Part shown: piece by piece, positions 25,743-34,989 of the stretch
Layout of the letters: each line of letters opens with the position of its first letter
Position numbering within the stretch: the first letter of the stretch is position 1
Assembly (NCBI GenBank): GCA_947487165.1
Contig: CANKWX010000029.1
Coordinates: forward strand, 1 to 43,438
Source of the DNA: Burkholderiales bacterium
GTDB taxonomy: Bacteria; Pseudomonadota; Gammaproteobacteria; Burkholderiales; Burkholderiaceae_E
Direction of reading: 5' to 3'
DNA length: 43,438 nucleotides
Translations under genes and position numbers: made by a program
Notes under the pieces: generated by a model
Told to the model about the DNA's origin: nothing
The model's database searches: none
What the model saw: only the letters and a program-made list of their open reading frames with translations

Positions 25743-27569
25743 ATGAGCTATCAGGCACCGGTCAAGGACATGATGTTCACGATCCGTGAACTCGCGGGTC
25801 TGGCGCAGGTGCGCCAGTTGCCCGGCTTTTCGGATGCCACCGACGACACCGTCGAGGCGGTGCTCGAGGAGGCTGCGCGTTTCAATGGCGAGGTGCTGGC
25901 GCCGCTCAACTGGGCGGGCGACCTGAAGCCGGCCACGGTGGCCGATGGGGTTGTCACCACCACCCCGGGTTTTCGCGAAGCGTTTCGCGCGTTCGCCGAG
26001 GGCGGATGGCAGGGCGTGCAGCATCCCGAGGCCTTTGGTGGCCAGGGTCTGCCCAAGCTGGTCGCCACCGCTTGCGGCGAGATGCTCAACAGCGCCAACC
26101 TCTCGTTTGCGCTGTGCCCGCTGCTGACCGATGGTGCGATCGAGGCACTGCTCACCGCCGGCACCCCGGCACAGCAGCAGGGCTTCATCCCGCGCATGAT
26201 CAGCGGCGAATGGACCGGCACCATGAACCTCACCGAGCCGCAGGCCGGCTCCGACCTGTCGCTGGTGCGCTCGCGCGCTGAGCCGCAGGCAGACGGTTCA
26301 TTCCGGATCTTCGGCCAGAAGATCTACATCACCTTCGGTGAGCACGACATGGCCGAGAACATCGTCCATCTGGTGCTGGCCCGCACGCCGGGCTCACCCG
26401 AGGGCGTCAAGGGCATTTCGCTGTTCATCGTGCCCAAGTTCCTGATCGATGCGCAGGGCAAACTCGGCGCGCGCAACGATGTGTTCTGCACCTCGGTCGA
26501 ACACAAGCTCGGCATCAAGGCAAGTCCGACCGCAGTGCTGCTTTATGGCGACGGCAAGTTTCCGGTGGCGGCTGCGGCCGGTCAGACGCCGGCGGCCGGT
26601 GCGCTGGGCTGGCTGGTCGGCGAGGAAAATCGCGGCCTCGAATACATGTTCGTCATGATGAACGCTGCGCGCTTTTCGGTAGGCATGCAGGGCGTGGCGA
26701 TTGCCGAGCGCTCCTATCAGAAGGCGGTGAGTTATGCCCGCGATCGCGTTCAGAGCCGCGCAGTCGAAGGCTCATCCGGGCCGGTGGCGATCATTCAGCA
26801 TCCGGATGTGCGTCGCATGCTCATGACCATGCGTGCCCTGACCGAAGGCGCCCGCGCGTTGGCCTATGTGGGCGCAGCGGCCTTTGACGCCGCGCACGCC
26901 TCGCCCGATCCGGCGACCGCGAAGGCGAATGCGACCTTCTATGAGTTCCTGGTGCCAATCGTCAAAGGCTTCTCGACCGAGATGAGCCTGGAGGTCACCT
27001 CGCTCGGTGTGCAGGTGCACGGCGGCATGGGCTTCATCGAGGAAACCGGTGCGGCCCAGTACTACCGCGATGCTCGCATCCTCACCATCTACGAAGGCAC
27101 GACCGCGATCCAGGCCAACGACCTGATCGGACGCAAGACCGTACGAGACGGCGGCCAGACCGCGCGTGCGGTGCTGGCGCGCGTGCGCCAGACGATCGCC
27201 GAGATGCCCGCCGATGGCGGCGATCTGCAGGCGATTGCCGCGCGGCTGACCGAGGGCGCGCAAGCGCTGTCGGATGCCATCGATCATCTGGTGGCCCAGG
27301 GCAAGGGCGACGCTCGGGCGGTGTATGCCGGCAGCGTGCCCTATCTGATGCTCAGCGGCACGGTGCTGGCCGGATGGCAGATGGCACGGGCCGCGCTGGC
27401 CGCGCAGCGGTTGCTGGCCGGCGCTGATGCCGACACCGCTTTTCTCAAGGCCAAGATCGGCACGGCACGCTTTTATGCCGACCATGTTCTGTCCCGGTCG
27501 GGCGGCTATTGCGCCGCGATCGTGGCGGGCGCCGCCGGAACCCTTGCGCTCGAAGAGGCCATGTTCTAG
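25743..27569 (+). CDS. Acyl-CoA dehydrogenase with extended C-terminal domain (~600 aa class)
   Basis: This 608-residue acyl-CoA dehydrogenase is of the long form related to DmdC/AidB-type enzymes. Family blocks include MNLTEPQAGSDLSLVR (161-176), GQKIYITFGEHD, VHGGMGFIEETGAAQYYRDA and the catalytic glutamate E451 in LTIYEGTTAIQ. About 130 additional residues form the C-terminal helical domain (PF12806-like), ending AGAAGTLALEEAMF. ATG 25743 is chosen because MSYQAPVKDMMF is the conserved N-terminus of this class; the frame is open further back into etfA. It lies 49 bp after etfA. Chain-length specificity is not evident. Annotation as a phenylacyl-CoA or 3-methylmercaptopropionyl-CoA dehydrogenase would be by homology only. 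Confidence 0.93.
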   Translation: MSYQAPVKDMMFTIRELAGLAQVRQLPGFSDATDDTVEAVLEEAARFNGEVLAPLNWAGDLKPATVADGVVTTTPGFREAFRAFAEGGWQGVQHPEAFGGQGLPKLVATACGEMLNSANLSFALCPLLTDGAIEALLTAGTPAQQQGFIPRMISGEWTGTMNLTEPQAGSDLSLVRSRAEPQADGSFRIFGQKIYITFGEHDMAENIVHLVLARTPGSPEGVKGISLFIVPKFLIDAQGKLGARNDVFCTSVEHKLGIKASPTAVLLYGDGKFPVAAAAGQTPAAGALGWLVGEENRGLEYMFVMMNAARFSVGMQGVAIAERSYQKAVSYARDRVQSRAVEGSSGPVAIIQHPDVRRMLMTMRALTEGARALAYVGAAAFDAAHASPDPATAKANATFYEFLVPIVKGFSTEMSLEVTSLGVQVHGGMGFIEETGAAQYYRDARILTIYEGTTAIQANDLIGRKTVRDGGQTARAVLARVRQTIAEMPADGGDLQAIAARLTEGAQALSDAIDHLVAQGKGDARAVYAGSVPYLMLSGTVLAGWQMARAALAAQRLLAGADADTAFLKAKIGTARFYADHVLSRSGGYCAAIVAGAAGTLALEEAMF

Positions 27570-27623
27570 GGCGAGGCCTTCGAGCCGATTGCGTCTGATC
27601 GTGCGAGACAGAGGAGTCGGCCA

Positions 27624-28259
27624 GTGTCTGTGAGTTGCCTGAGCGTGTCGGGCTTATCAAAATCGTCGGGATGGCGGTGGGCGATGGTCGGGTCGATCGC
27701 TGTGGTCGCCGGCTCGCTCTGGTCGATCCCGGGCTGGGCTGCGACATCCGCTCTGACAGCATCGGGCTTGTCGGCACCGGTTGTCCGGCCGCCGGCTGCC
27801 GGGCCTCATGCCGACGGGTCGGTTGTCACCGTCTATCGCACGACCCTTCAAGACGGCAGGGTCGAATTCAGCGACCGGCCGCCGGCCGCTGGTGCGGCGA
27901 GCATCGACCAGTCGACCTATCTGGTGCCGGATGCGGCCGACGCGTTGAAGCGGGCGCAAGTCGAGCGCGATTACTGGCGCAAACAGGCCGAGGATTTCGA
28001 CAGACGCAACCGGCTTCGTGAAGCGCAGCTTGCCGCCGCCGCGCGCCGCGCTCAGCCGCTCAACCCGCCTGTCAGGGTGCCTCCTTATGATCCGGAAGGG
28101 CTGCCGAGAACGGTCTATTACGTCCATGGCAGACCGCTGGCACCCATGGTTCAGCCGCAGTTCGTGCCCGGTTTGAGCTATGCGCCCTCGGATCGCGTGA
28201 CGGTGGGCAGTGCCGTGCCCTTCGGCTTGCCCTATCGCCCGGGCGGACTTTCTCGCTAG
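27624..28259 (+). CDS. Secreted DUF4124-like protein of unknown function
   Basis: This 211-residue protein has a positively charged N-terminus, a hydrophobic signal segment (~20-38, ending WAATS) and a short DUF4124-type motif VYRTTLQDGRVEFSDRPP (~69-86), the usual V-Y-R/K...D-G-x-x-x-x-S-D-x-P pattern of small periplasmic proteins. A charged helix (~105-140, rich in Lys, Arg, Glu and Gln) and a proline-rich tail follow. GTG 27624 is supported by GAGGAG seven bases upstream. It lies between the acyl-CoA dehydrogenase gene and rpsP. No known function; periplasmic location is predicted. Confidence 0.75.
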   Translation: MSVSCLSVSGLSKSSGWRWAMVGSIAVVAGSLWSIPGWAATSALTASGLSAPVVRPPAAGPHADGSVVTVYRTTLQDGRVEFSDRPPAAGAASIDQSTYLVPDAADALKRAQVERDYWRKQAEDFDRRNRLREAQLAAAARRAQPLNPPVRVPPYDPEGLPRTVYYVHGRPLAPMVQPQFVPGLSYAPSDRVTVGSAVPFGLPYRPGGLSR

Positions 28260-28297
28260 CTTGCCCAAATCTGCGGCCCACATCGGCCGAAAGCAGA

Positions 28298-28303
28298 TAT
28301 AAT
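28298..28303 (+). promoter_or_regulatory. -10 box of the rpsP operon
   Basis: TATAAT lies 35 bp before the rpsP start in a 79-bp gap, followed by AAGGA at 28329-28333. The expected -35 position (GGCCCA) is weak. A ribosomal-protein operon start is expected here. Confidence 0.5.
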
Positions 28304-28338
28304 CGAAGGCTTTTTAAGCAAAACTGCAAGGATTTCCT

Positions 28339-28608
28339 ATGGTCGTTCTTCGTCTGGCGCGGGGTGGCGCAAAAGCCCGGCCCTTCTTTAATGTGATTGC
28401 GACTGACAGCCGCAACCGGCGCGATGGCCGCTTTATCGAGCGTTTGGGCTTTTACAACCCGATCGCAGCCGAAGGCGAGGGTGGTTTGCGCCTGTCGCTC
28501 GATCGGATCGAGTACTGGATCAGCCACGGCGCGCAAGTGTCGCCGACCGTCCAGCGTCTGATTCGCGATTTCGCCGCCAAGCAGAAGGCTGCTGCGGCAA
28601 CTGTCTGA
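28339..28608 (+). CDS. rpsP: 30S ribosomal protein bS16
   Basis: bS16 is a small-subunit assembly protein. The 89-residue frame starts [25 protein letters not shown] and has the canonical [14 protein letters not shown] and [19 protein letters not shown] segments. AAGGA lies five bases upstream of the ATG. It is the first gene of the conserved rpsP-rimM-trmD-rplS operon. Confidence 0.98.
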   Translation: MVVLRLARGGAKARPFFNVIATDSRNRRDGRFIERLGFYNPIAAEGEGGLRLSLDRIEYWISHGAQVSPTVQRLIRDFAAKQKAAAATV

Positions 28609-28658
28609 TCGATCTTTCCGGATCACAGTCGCTTTTCGCGTCGCACGCTCCCGGTCGG

Positions 28659-29201
28659 GTGAATCGATTGGTGGCTGCTGATCCACTTCGAACAATTGCG
28701 CTCGGCCGGGTCATCGGTGCCTGGGGCGTTGGCGGTTGGGTGAAAGTCGAGCCCTTTGCAGGGGCCGGCGAGACTGCGCTGATCAAAGCCCCGAGCTGGC
28801 ATCTGATCCGTTCAGGCGGGCCGGCGGTGTCGGCGGTCGATCGATGGGTCGACGTTCTTCGAGCGCGACGACACAGCTCCGGCGTCGTGGCCAAGTTTCC
28901 CGACTGCGACGATCGTGATGCGGCGCTCGCCCTGAGGGGTGCTGAGGTCGGCGTACGCCGATGCGATTTCCCGACACTTCCGCAGGGCCAGTTCTACTGG
29001 GTCGACCTGATCGGCTGCGAGATATCGAACCCGGCTGGCGAGTCCCTTGGTCGCGTCAGCGCCATCGATGACCATGGTGCGCACCCGATCATCGAAACTG
29101 ATGCCGGACTGCTGATTCCTTATGTCGATGCCTATCTGGTCGAGGTCGTGCCGGAAGCGGGGCGGATCGTCGTCGACTGGCAGGCCGACTGGTCGCGCTG
29201 A
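28659..29201 (+). CDS. rimM: Ribosome maturation factor RimM
   Basis: RimM binds bS19 and aids 30S head maturation. The 180-residue frame shows the N-terminal beta-barrel start [21 protein letters not shown], the [16 protein letters not shown] block and the PRC-barrel segment [13 protein letters not shown] followed by [23 protein letters not shown]. Several non-ATG starts are possible; GTG 28659 gives a normal N-terminus but has no strong Shine-Dalgarno, and TTG 28668 and GTG 28671 are alternatives. It lies 50 bp after rpsP and 16 bp before trmD. Confidence 0.95.
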   Translation: MNRLVAADPLRTIALGRVIGAWGVGGWVKVEPFAGAGETALIKAPSWHLIRSGGPAVSAVDRWVDVLRARRHSSGVVAKFPDCDDRDAALALRGAEVGVRRCDFPTLPQGQFYWVDLIGCEISNPAGESLGRVSAIDDHGAHPIIETDAGLLIPYVDAYLVEVVPEAGRIVVDWQADWSR

Positions 29202-29217
29202 TTCCGCGAGGCAGGCG

Positions 29218-29967
29218 ATGGATATCGAGCTTGTCACACTCTTTCCGGAGATGGTCGAGCCGGCCGCACGCTTTGGCGTGACCGGGCGCGCGATCGAGCG
29301 CGGTATCTGGCGCTTGCGCTGCTGGAATCCCCGCGATCAGACGACCGATGCGTATCGGCGGGTCGATGATCGGCCTTTCGGTGGTGGGCCAGGCATGGTG
29401 ATGATGGCCGAGCCGCTCGCCGCTTGTCTGCTGGCGCTGCATGAGCGCCGTGCCGCCGATGGCCTGCCGCGGGCTCGGGTCATTCATCTGTCGCCGACCG
29501 GCCTTCCCCTGACGCAAGGCAAGGTGGCCGAACTCGCCGCGCTGCCCGGATTGGCACTGTTGTGCGGCCGCTATGAAGCGATCGATCAGCGCCTGCTCGA
29601 TGCCGAAGTCGATGAAGAGATTTCGATTGGCGATTTCATCGTGTCGGGCGGCGAGTTGCCGGCACTGACACTGATCGACGCGGTCGTGCGGCTGCTCCCG
29701 GGGGTTATGACCGATGCGGTGTCTGCGCTGCAGGATTCGTTTTCGGACGGCCTGCTCGAGGGGCCGCATTTCACGCGCCCGGAAGTCTTCGGCGGGGTAT
29801 CGGTGCCCGAGGTGCTGCTGTCTGGCCATCATGCGCGAATCGCCCGTTGGCGCAGGGAGGCGTCGTTGCGTACGACCGCGCAGCGCCGCCCCGATCTGAT
29901 CGAGCAGGCTCGCCGAGCTGGGCGCCTGTCTGATACCGATGAAGCATTTCTGCGGCAGTTGAGTTAA
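29218..29967 (+). CDS. trmD: tRNA (guanine-N1)-methyltransferase TrmD
   Basis: TrmD methylates G37 of tRNAs next to the anticodon using S-adenosylmethionine, preventing +1 frameshifts. The 249-residue frame has the SPOUT knot elements: [15 protein letters not shown], the SAM loop [15 protein letters not shown] and [23 protein letters not shown] is a small variant of the usual GRYEGID. ATG 29218 is chosen because the fold starts [12 protein letters not shown] and AGGCAGG precedes it; the upstream open frame overlaps rimM. Confidence 0.97.
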   Translation: MDIELVTLFPEMVEPAARFGVTGRAIERGIWRLRCWNPRDQTTDAYRRVDDRPFGGGPGMVMMAEPLAACLLALHERRAADGLPRARVIHLSPTGLPLTQGKVAELAALPGLALLCGRYEAIDQRLLDAEVDEEISIGDFIVSGGELPALTLIDAVVRLLPGVMTDAVSALQDSFSDGLLEGPHFTRPEVFGGVSVPEVLLSGHHARIARWRREASLRTTAQRRPDLIEQARRAGRLSDTDEAFLRQLS

Positions 29968-29981
29968 ACTGATAGGCTTTG

Positions 29982-30067
29982 CTGCTTACGGGCAGTCGTC
30001 GATAAACCCCCATCCTCTGGCCGGACAAGCATTTCGTGCTCGATGATCAGTGCCTTACGGCATTTTT
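29982..30067 (+). promoter_or_regulatory. rplS leader with two TTACGG-bearing hairpins
   Basis: In the 149-bp trmD-rplS gap a small stem CTGC/GCAG has TTACGG as its loop (29982-29995). A second stem, AGTGCC/GGCATT around TTAC (30049-30064), is followed by a short T-run to 30067, resembling a weak intrinsic terminator or attenuator upstream of rplS. Whether it regulates L19 synthesis is unknown. I see no clear promoter here. Confidence 0.35.
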
Positions 30068-30116
30068 CTCGGCTTGCGTCCAAGACACCGGTGAATGATG
30101 GCTAAGGAGTGATCCC

Positions 30117-30503
30117 ATGGATCTGATCAAGCAGCTCGAACAGGAAGAGATTGCCCGCCTCGGGCGCACCATCCCGGTTTTCGCCCCTGGCGACACCGTG
30201 GTGGTCAATGTGAACGTTGTCGAGGGCACGCGCAAGCGGGTTCAGGCGTATGAGGGCGTCGTGATTGCCAAGCGCAACCGCGGTCTGAACTCGTCGTTCA
30301 TTGTGCGCAAGATCTCGTCGGGTGAGGGGGTCGAGCGGACCTTCCAGACCTATTCGCCGCTGATCGCCTCAATCGATGTCAAGCGTCGTGGCGACGTGCG
30401 CCGCGCCAAGCTTTATTACCTTCGCGAGCGTTCGGGTAAATCGGCCCGCATCAAGGAAAAGCTGCCGACGCGTTCGGTGGCCGCTGCTCCGGCCGCGAAG
30501 TAA
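30117..30503 (+). CDS. rplS: 50S ribosomal protein bL19
   Basis: bL19 lies at the 30S-50S interface. The 128-residue frame shows [35 protein letters not shown], the [15 protein letters not shown] block and the [18 protein letters not shown] end. The C-terminal Ala-rich extension (SVAAAPAAK) is common in related organisms. TAAGGAG precedes the ATG. It is the last gene of the rpsP operon, separated from trmD by a structured leader. Confidence 0.98.
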   Translation: MDLIKQLEQEEIARLGRTIPVFAPGDTVVVNVNVVEGTRKRVQAYEGVVIAKRNRGLNSSFIVRKISSGEGVERTFQTYSPLIASIDVKRRGDVRRAKLYYLRERSGKSARIKEKLPTRSVAAAPAAK

Positions 30504-30527
30504 TCTGCCTGCCGGACGGTCAGCGCT

Positions 30528-31235
30528 TTGAGCGGGTCCGACCGGTTGACGCAGCGTCGGTCCATTATCGACCCGCGGTTGGCGCCGGTCGATGAGCGCG
30601 CACCGCTGTTGCCCGCGGTTGATTTCGCCCGACTGAGCCCGCAGGCGATCCGTCAGCGCTTTCATCAGCCTCCCGACTGGACGCCCGAGGTCATTGACGA
30701 CCGCTATCGGACCTCTCCCGATCTTCCCCGGCCGGCTGCCGTGCTGGTGCCGCTGGTATGCCGATCTGCCGGGCTGTCGGTGCTGCTGACCGAGCGCACT
30801 GCTCACCTGACCTCTCATGCCGGTCAGGTGGCCTTTCCGGGCGGGCGCACCGAACCGAGCGACGCCTCGCCGGTCGCCACCGCGCTGCGCGAGACGGAAG
30901 AAGAGATCGGGTTGCATCGCTCGCACATCGAAGTGCTGGGCGCCATGCCGCAATACCTCACCGGCAGTGGTTTCGTGGTCACGCCCGTGGTGGGGTTGGT
31001 CGAGGCCGCTCATACCCTCAAGCTCGACGACAACGAGGTCGCGCAGGCCTTCGAAGTGCCGCTGGTCTTCCTGATGGATCCGGCCAATCATCAGCGTCGC
31101 CTTTATCGCTGGTCCGATGGCGGTGAGCGGAGCTTTTTCGCGATGCCATGGACCGGGCCGGATGGCGACGAGCATTTCATCTGGGGCGTTACCGCTGCGA
31201 TGATTCGCAATCTCTATCGATTCGTCTCGGCATAA
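30528..31235 (+). CDS. Nudix hydrolase, CoA-pyrophosphatase type (NudL-like)
   Basis: This 235-residue Nudix protein is predicted to cleave coenzyme A or acyl-CoA at the pyrophosphate, releasing 3',5'-ADP and (acyl-)phosphopantetheine. The CoA-specific upstream motif LLTERTAHLTSHAGQVAFPGG leads into the Nudix box GGRTEPSDASPVATALRETEEEIG, with the metal-binding REx2EE glutamates intact. No ATG is available near the start. TTG 30528 is the longest choice, and TTG 30546 or later starts are equally possible. It lies 24 bp after rplS and 6 bp before the CobD-like gene, so it may read through from the ribosomal operon. Confidence 0.85.
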   Translation: MSGSDRLTQRRSIIDPRLAPVDERAPLLPAVDFARLSPQAIRQRFHQPPDWTPEVIDDRYRTSPDLPRPAAVLVPLVCRSAGLSVLLTERTAHLTSHAGQVAFPGGRTEPSDASPVATALRETEEEIGLHRSHIEVLGAMPQYLTGSGFVVTPVVGLVEAAHTLKLDDNEVAQAFEVPLVFLMDPANHQRRLYRWSDGGERSFFAMPWTGPDGDEHFIWGVTAAMIRNLYRFVSA

Positions 31236-31241
31236 TCGGCC

Positions 31242-32315
31242 ATGGGATTCATTGCACTAATTCTGGCGCTGACGCTGGAGCAGTTGCGTCCGCTGCCCCG
31301 CGACAATGTCGTCCATCGCGCGGCCTCTGCCTTTGCCGACTGGATTGCTGCCACCACCGATGCCGGCCGCCGTCAGCACGGCGTGTTCGGCTGGCTGCTG
31401 GCAATCGGGTCGGCCATGCTGGCGGTGGTGCTGGCCCAAGTCCTGCTCGAGGCAATTCATCCGGTGCTGGTCCTGGCACTGCATGTTGTCGTGGTCTATT
31501 TCACGATCGGTTTCCGGCAATTCAGTCACGCCTTCACCGAGATCCAGCTCGGGCTGGCCGCCAATGATCCGGAGGGTGCCCGCGGGGCGCTGCAGCGCTG
31601 GATCCGTCGCCAGGACCCGAGCTTCGTCGCCGCCGATCTGTCGGTAGCCGAGCTGTGTCGGGTCGCGATTTCGCATGCACTGATCGAGGCGCATCGCCAC
31701 GTGTTTGGCCCGCTCTTCTGGTACATCCTGCTGCCGGGGGCGACCGGCCCGATCCTCTACCGCGGCGCCCAGTTCCTCGCCGAGCACTGGCCTTGCGATC
31801 CGGGTCGATCCGGCGGGTCAGGAAGGCTGGTGGTGGTCGCGGGCGGACCGTCGGTCAGCGCCGCGGCGCGCGAGCCTGCGGGGTCGGACATCGGGGGTGT
31901 GCCTTATGGCTGGTTTGCCGATAAGGCCTATCGTTGGCTCGACTGGTTGCCGGTCAGGCTGGCGGCCGCCGGCTTTGCGATCGTCGGTAATTTCGAGGAC
32001 GCAGTCTATTGCTGGAGGGCGGCATCGGCGGTGCGTACCGGTGAGGCGCAGCGTCGGATTCTGTTGATGACCGGCAGCGGCGCGCTCGGGGTTCGTTTGG
32101 CCGATCCGACGCTCGAAGCCGATATGCGTGGCGATGACACGGTGCTTGAGGCCGATGAGGGGGCAGCCTCGCCGAATGTCGGCAGTTTCGAGTGGTCAGG
32201 TGTCGAGCCCGACGCCAGCTCGTTGCGCAGTGCGGTCGGTCTGGTCTGGCGCTCGGTGGTTCTGTGGATTCTGCTGTTCTCGATGCTGACCATCGCCAAC
32301 TGGCTGGGCCGCTGA
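31242..32315 (+). CDS. CobD/CbiB-family membrane protein
   Basis: This 357-residue multi-spanning membrane protein is of the CobD/CbiB/AmpE-like family. Hydrophobic segments occur near 1-14, 48-75, 76-92, 157-175 and 335-352. The YGWFADKAYRWLDWLPVRLAA region matches the conserved CobD segment. No other cobalamin genes are nearby, so adenosylcobinamide-phosphate synthesis is not supported by context; many betaproteobacteria have this protein directly after a Nudix gene with unknown role. The ATG is six bases after the Nudix stop. It is convergent with rsgA with only eight bases between. Confidence 0.85.
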   Translation: MGFIALILALTLEQLRPLPRDNVVHRAASAFADWIAATTDAGRRQHGVFGWLLAIGSAMLAVVLAQVLLEAIHPVLVLALHVVVVYFTIGFRQFSHAFTEIQLGLAANDPEGARGALQRWIRRQDPSFVAADLSVAELCRVAISHALIEAHRHVFGPLFWYILLPGATGPILYRGAQFLAEHWPCDPGRSGGSGRLVVVAGGPSVSAAAREPAGSDIGGVPYGWFADKAYRWLDWLPVRLAAAGFAIVGNFEDAVYCWRAASAVRTGEAQRRILLMTGSGALGVRLADPTLEADMRGDDTVLEADEGAASPNVGSFEWSGVEPDASSLRSAVGLVWRSVVLWILLFSMLTIANWLGR

Positions 32316-32323
32316 GACGGTGA

Positions 32324-33217
32324 TCAGCCGGGCTGCGCTGCGTCTCGCAGTTGCACATACAGCGCATAGCGGCGGGTATCGATCTGCGATTGTTCCAGGG
32401 CATTCCTGATCGCGCAAAACGGTTCGTGGCGATGGCTGCAGTTGTAGTAGCGACACTGCCCCAGCAGCGGCTTGAATTCACGGATGCCGTGTTCGAGTTC
32501 GCTGATCGACAGATGCGACAGCCCGAACACCTGAAAGCCGGGTGAGTCGATGATTCGCCCGCCACCGGCAAGATCGAAGCTGCGGGTAAAGGTGGTGGTG
32601 TGTCGGCCGGTCTGCAGCGCCTGCGAGATGGCCTGCGTACGCAGATCGGCGCCCGGCACCAGCAGGTTCACCAGGGTCGATTTGCCCATGCCGCTTTGCC
32701 CCAGAAGCAGGGTGGTCTGATCGGCCAGGACCGGCTGCAGGGTCGCGACGGTTTCGTCTGGATGATCATGCGAACCGACTCGCAGGACCCGATAGCCGAG
32801 CGCTTCATAGACCGCAAGCCGGGGCTCGATGGCGGCAATCGCCGGTGCGATGTCGGCCTTGGTGGCAATCAGCAGGCAGGCGATGTCTTCACACTCAGCC
32901 GCGATGAGTACTCTGAGCAGCAGCTCTTCGGAAAAAAGCGGCTCGCCGCTGATCACCACTGCGACCTGTCCGAGGTTGGCCGCGATGATCTTTTCGCGCC
33001 GGCTGTCGCTGCGTCGAAGTCTGTTGATCCGTGGCACAACCGTGTCGATCACCGCCTGTCCGGCGCCAAGATCGGTCCAGACGACCCGGTCGCCAGCGAC
33101 GACGTCGGCATTGCGCCCGCGGGTGACCGCGCTGCGCTCCTCGCCGTTATCGGCCCTCAGCCAGAACTGTCGCCCATAGGCGGCAATGACGCTGGCCTGC
33201 GGTGGGCCTGAGTTCAC
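32324..33217 (-). CDS. rsgA: Small-ribosomal-subunit GTPase RsgA
   Basis: RsgA is a circularly permuted GTPase that checks late 30S maturation. The 297-residue frame has an N-terminal OB domain, G4-like ATKAD (118-122, Thr replacing the usual Asn of NKxD), G1 GQSGMGKST (173-181), the TTTFTRS switch, G3 DSPGF (224-228) and the C-terminal zinc site C255, C260, H262, C268. The start is GTG; no ATG precedes the OB fold. It lies 43 bp downstream of the pterin dehydratase gene, likely within one operon with the M48 protease. Confidence 0.95.
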   Translation of the reverse strand: MNSGPPQASVIAAYGRQFWLRADNGEERSAVTRGRNADVVAGDRVVWTDLGAGQAVIDTVVPRINRLRRSDSRREKIIAANLGQVAVVISGEPLFSEELLLRVLIAAECEDIACLLIATKADIAPAIAAIEPRLAVYEALGYRVLRVGSHDHPDETVATLQPVLADQTTLLLGQSGMGKSTLVNLLVPGADLRTQAISQALQTGRHTTTFTRSFDLAGGGRIIDSPGFQVFGLSHLSISELEHGIREFKPLLGQCRYYNCSHRHEPFCAIRNALEQSQIDTRRYALYVQLRDAAQPG

Positions 33218-33260
33218 GCGCCGTGCGCCTGCGAGGTCGAGCCGGGCAGGCGCAGCGCAG

Positions 33261-33617
33261 TCATCGCTGCGCGCGCTCGCGGTAAAGCGCGTCGGTGCGG
33301 GCGGCGCAGATGAAATCGTTGAGAGTGACGCCGCTCGCCGAATGGGTCCGCCAGATCACAGTGCAGCGGTCGTAGGCGACGACGAGATCGGGGCTGTGGT
33401 CCTGGCCATCGGCCATCCAGGCCAGTGCATTGACGAAACCGATGGTCTGCCACCAGCCCTCGAAGCGAAAGCGCGCTTCGATCGCGCCGTCGGTGTGTCG
33501 CCATGCAGGCAGCAGCGACAGCTGTGCCGAGATGACCTCGGCGCCGATTGCGTCGCTCGCGCCGAGCGGCCTGCATTGGCCGGTCTGCAGCTGCTCGAGG
33601 CTTGTGATCGTTGTCAT
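33261..33617 (-). CDS. Pterin-4a-carbinolamine dehydratase
   Basis: This 118-residue PCD/DCoH enzyme dehydrates 4a-hydroxytetrahydrobiopterin, recycling the cofactor of phenylalanine hydroxylase. It carries the family block GQDHSPDLVVAYDRCTVIW and the end THSASGVTLNDFICAARTD. The usual HHP motif is here D-H-S-P (73-76). The ATG overlaps the M48 protease stop by four bases (ATGA). No phenylalanine hydroxylase gene is in view, so a role in pterin recycling or another moonlighting function cannot be decided. Often named phhB. Confidence 0.9.
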   Translation of the reverse strand: MTTITSLEQLQTGQCRPLGASDAIGAEVISAQLSLLPAWRHTDGAIEARFRFEGWWQTIGFVNALAWMADGQDHSPDLVVAYDRCTVIWRTHSASGVTLNDFICAARTDALYRERAQR

Positions 33618-34936
33618 GTTGCCGCTCCGGGCAGTTGGCTTGCGACAAGGGTGCCGTGCCCTGCACCCCCCAGCCCGGCGAGATGCTTCAGGCGCAGCGC
33701 TGCCGGCGGATGCGAATCGTAGAAGGCCGAGTGAATCGGATCGGGCGTGAGCGTCGAGGCATTATCTTCATAGAGCTTGACCAGCGCCTGACTCAGATGC
33801 TCGGCACTGGACTGTCGCGCCGCAAAGGCGTCGGCCTGAAACTCGTGGCGGCGCGACATCCAGCTGCCCAGCGGCTGCAGCACGAAGGTGAAGGCCGGCA
33901 GCACCAGGAAAAAGAGCAGCAGCGCATAGCCGCCAAGCCCGTCGCCCGCGAGCGGCGTGACGCCGAGTCCCTGATAGAACCAGGGTTGACGGGACAGCCA
34001 GCCCAGCAGCCAGAGCCCGGCCAGGCTGATCGCGAAGCTCATGACGATCCGTTTGATGATGTGGCGGTGAGCGAAATGGCCGAGTTCGTGGGCCAGCACA
34101 GCCTCGATCTCGTCGGCCGACAGCCTGGCGAGCAAGGTATCGAAAAAGACGATCCGCTTGCTGCGCCCGAAGCCCGTGAAATAGGCATTACCGTGGGCCG
34201 AGCGCTTGCTGCCGTCCATGACGAAAAGCCCCTTCGAGGCAAAGCCGCAGCGCGCAAGCAGCTGCTCGACCCGATCGCGCACCGAACCCGCCTCCAGGGG
34301 CACGAAACGATTGAAGAGCGGCGCGATGACGGTCGGATAGAGCACCAGCACGGCGAGGTTGAAGGCCATCCAGACCGCCCAGGTCCAGAGCCACCAGAGC
34401 GCGCCGGCACGTTCCATCAGCCAGAGCACCGCCATCAGCAGGGGCAGACCAAGGAGAACGGCAACCAGCGTGCCGCGGGCCAGATCGGTGAAAAACAGTG
34501 CCGGCGTCATGCGGTTGAAGCCGAACTGTTTTTCGAGACCGAATTGCCGGTACCACGACAGCGGGATGTCGATCGCACCCGCGATCAGGGCGATCGCGCC
34601 GATCAGCATCACCTGGCGCCAGAACGGGCTGTCGGGCATCGCCGCGCGCAGTAGATCGGCCACCAGGCTGATGCCGCCGAAGACGGTGAAGCCCAGCAGT
34701 ACGACGGCCCCCAGCATCGCTTCGATCATGGACAGGCGCACTCGGGCCACGGTGTAGTCGGCGGCCCGCTGATGGGCCGACAGCGAAATGCGCTCGGCGA
34801 AATCGACGGGCACCTGGTTGCGGTGGCGCGCCACATGGCGAATCTGGCGGCTGGCAAGCCAAAGGCGGGTAGCCATCGACAGCAGCAGCGCGGCCAGAAA
34901 GATCACGGTCAGAGTGAGGGCAGGGGATAGGGTCAC
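33614..34936 (-). CDS. M48 family (Ste24-like) membrane metalloprotease
   Basis: This 440-residue integral membrane zinc protease is of the Ste24/M48A type. An N-terminal DUF-like membrane domain (hydrophobic segments near 5-22, 70-92, 108-127, 155-172, 180-200) precedes the catalytic motif HELGH (283-287). A further helix pair and the third zinc-ligand region RRHEFQADAFAA (~360) follow. The start is GTG 34936; ATG about 20 codons later is an alternative but would cut the first helix. The stop overlaps the dehydratase ATG (ATGA). It is divergent from orn. Confidence 0.92.
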   Translation of the reverse strand: MTLSPALTLTVIFLAALLLSMATRLWLASRQIRHVARHRNQVPVDFAERISLSAHQRAADYTVARVRLSMIEAMLGAVVLLGFTVFGGISLVADLLRAAMPDSPFWRQVMLIGAIALIAGAIDIPLSWYRQFGLEKQFGFNRMTPALFFTDLARGTLVAVLLGLPLLMAVLWLMERAGALWWLWTWAVWMAFNLAVLVLYPTVIAPLFNRFVPLEAGSVRDRVEQLLARCGFASKGLFVMDGSKRSAHGNAYFTGFGRSKRIVFFDTLLARLSADEIEAVLAHELGHFAHRHIIKRIVMSFAISLAGLWLLGWLSRQPWFYQGLGVTPLAGDGLGGYALLLFFLVLPAFTFVLQPLGSWMSRRHEFQADAFAARQSSAEHLSQALVKLYEDNASTLTPDPIHSAFYDSHPPAALRLKHLAGLGGAGHGTLVASQLPGAAT

Positions 34937-34989
34937 GCGTTTGGGGGAGGCGGTAAGGCCTCATGAGACAATCGGAGCGGAGAAAAATT

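Noticed and set aside
33611-34654. 347-codon plus frame opposite the M48 protease
   Set aside because: Low-complexity Glu/Gln/Arg-rich shadow; the HELGH protease on the other strand is the real gene.
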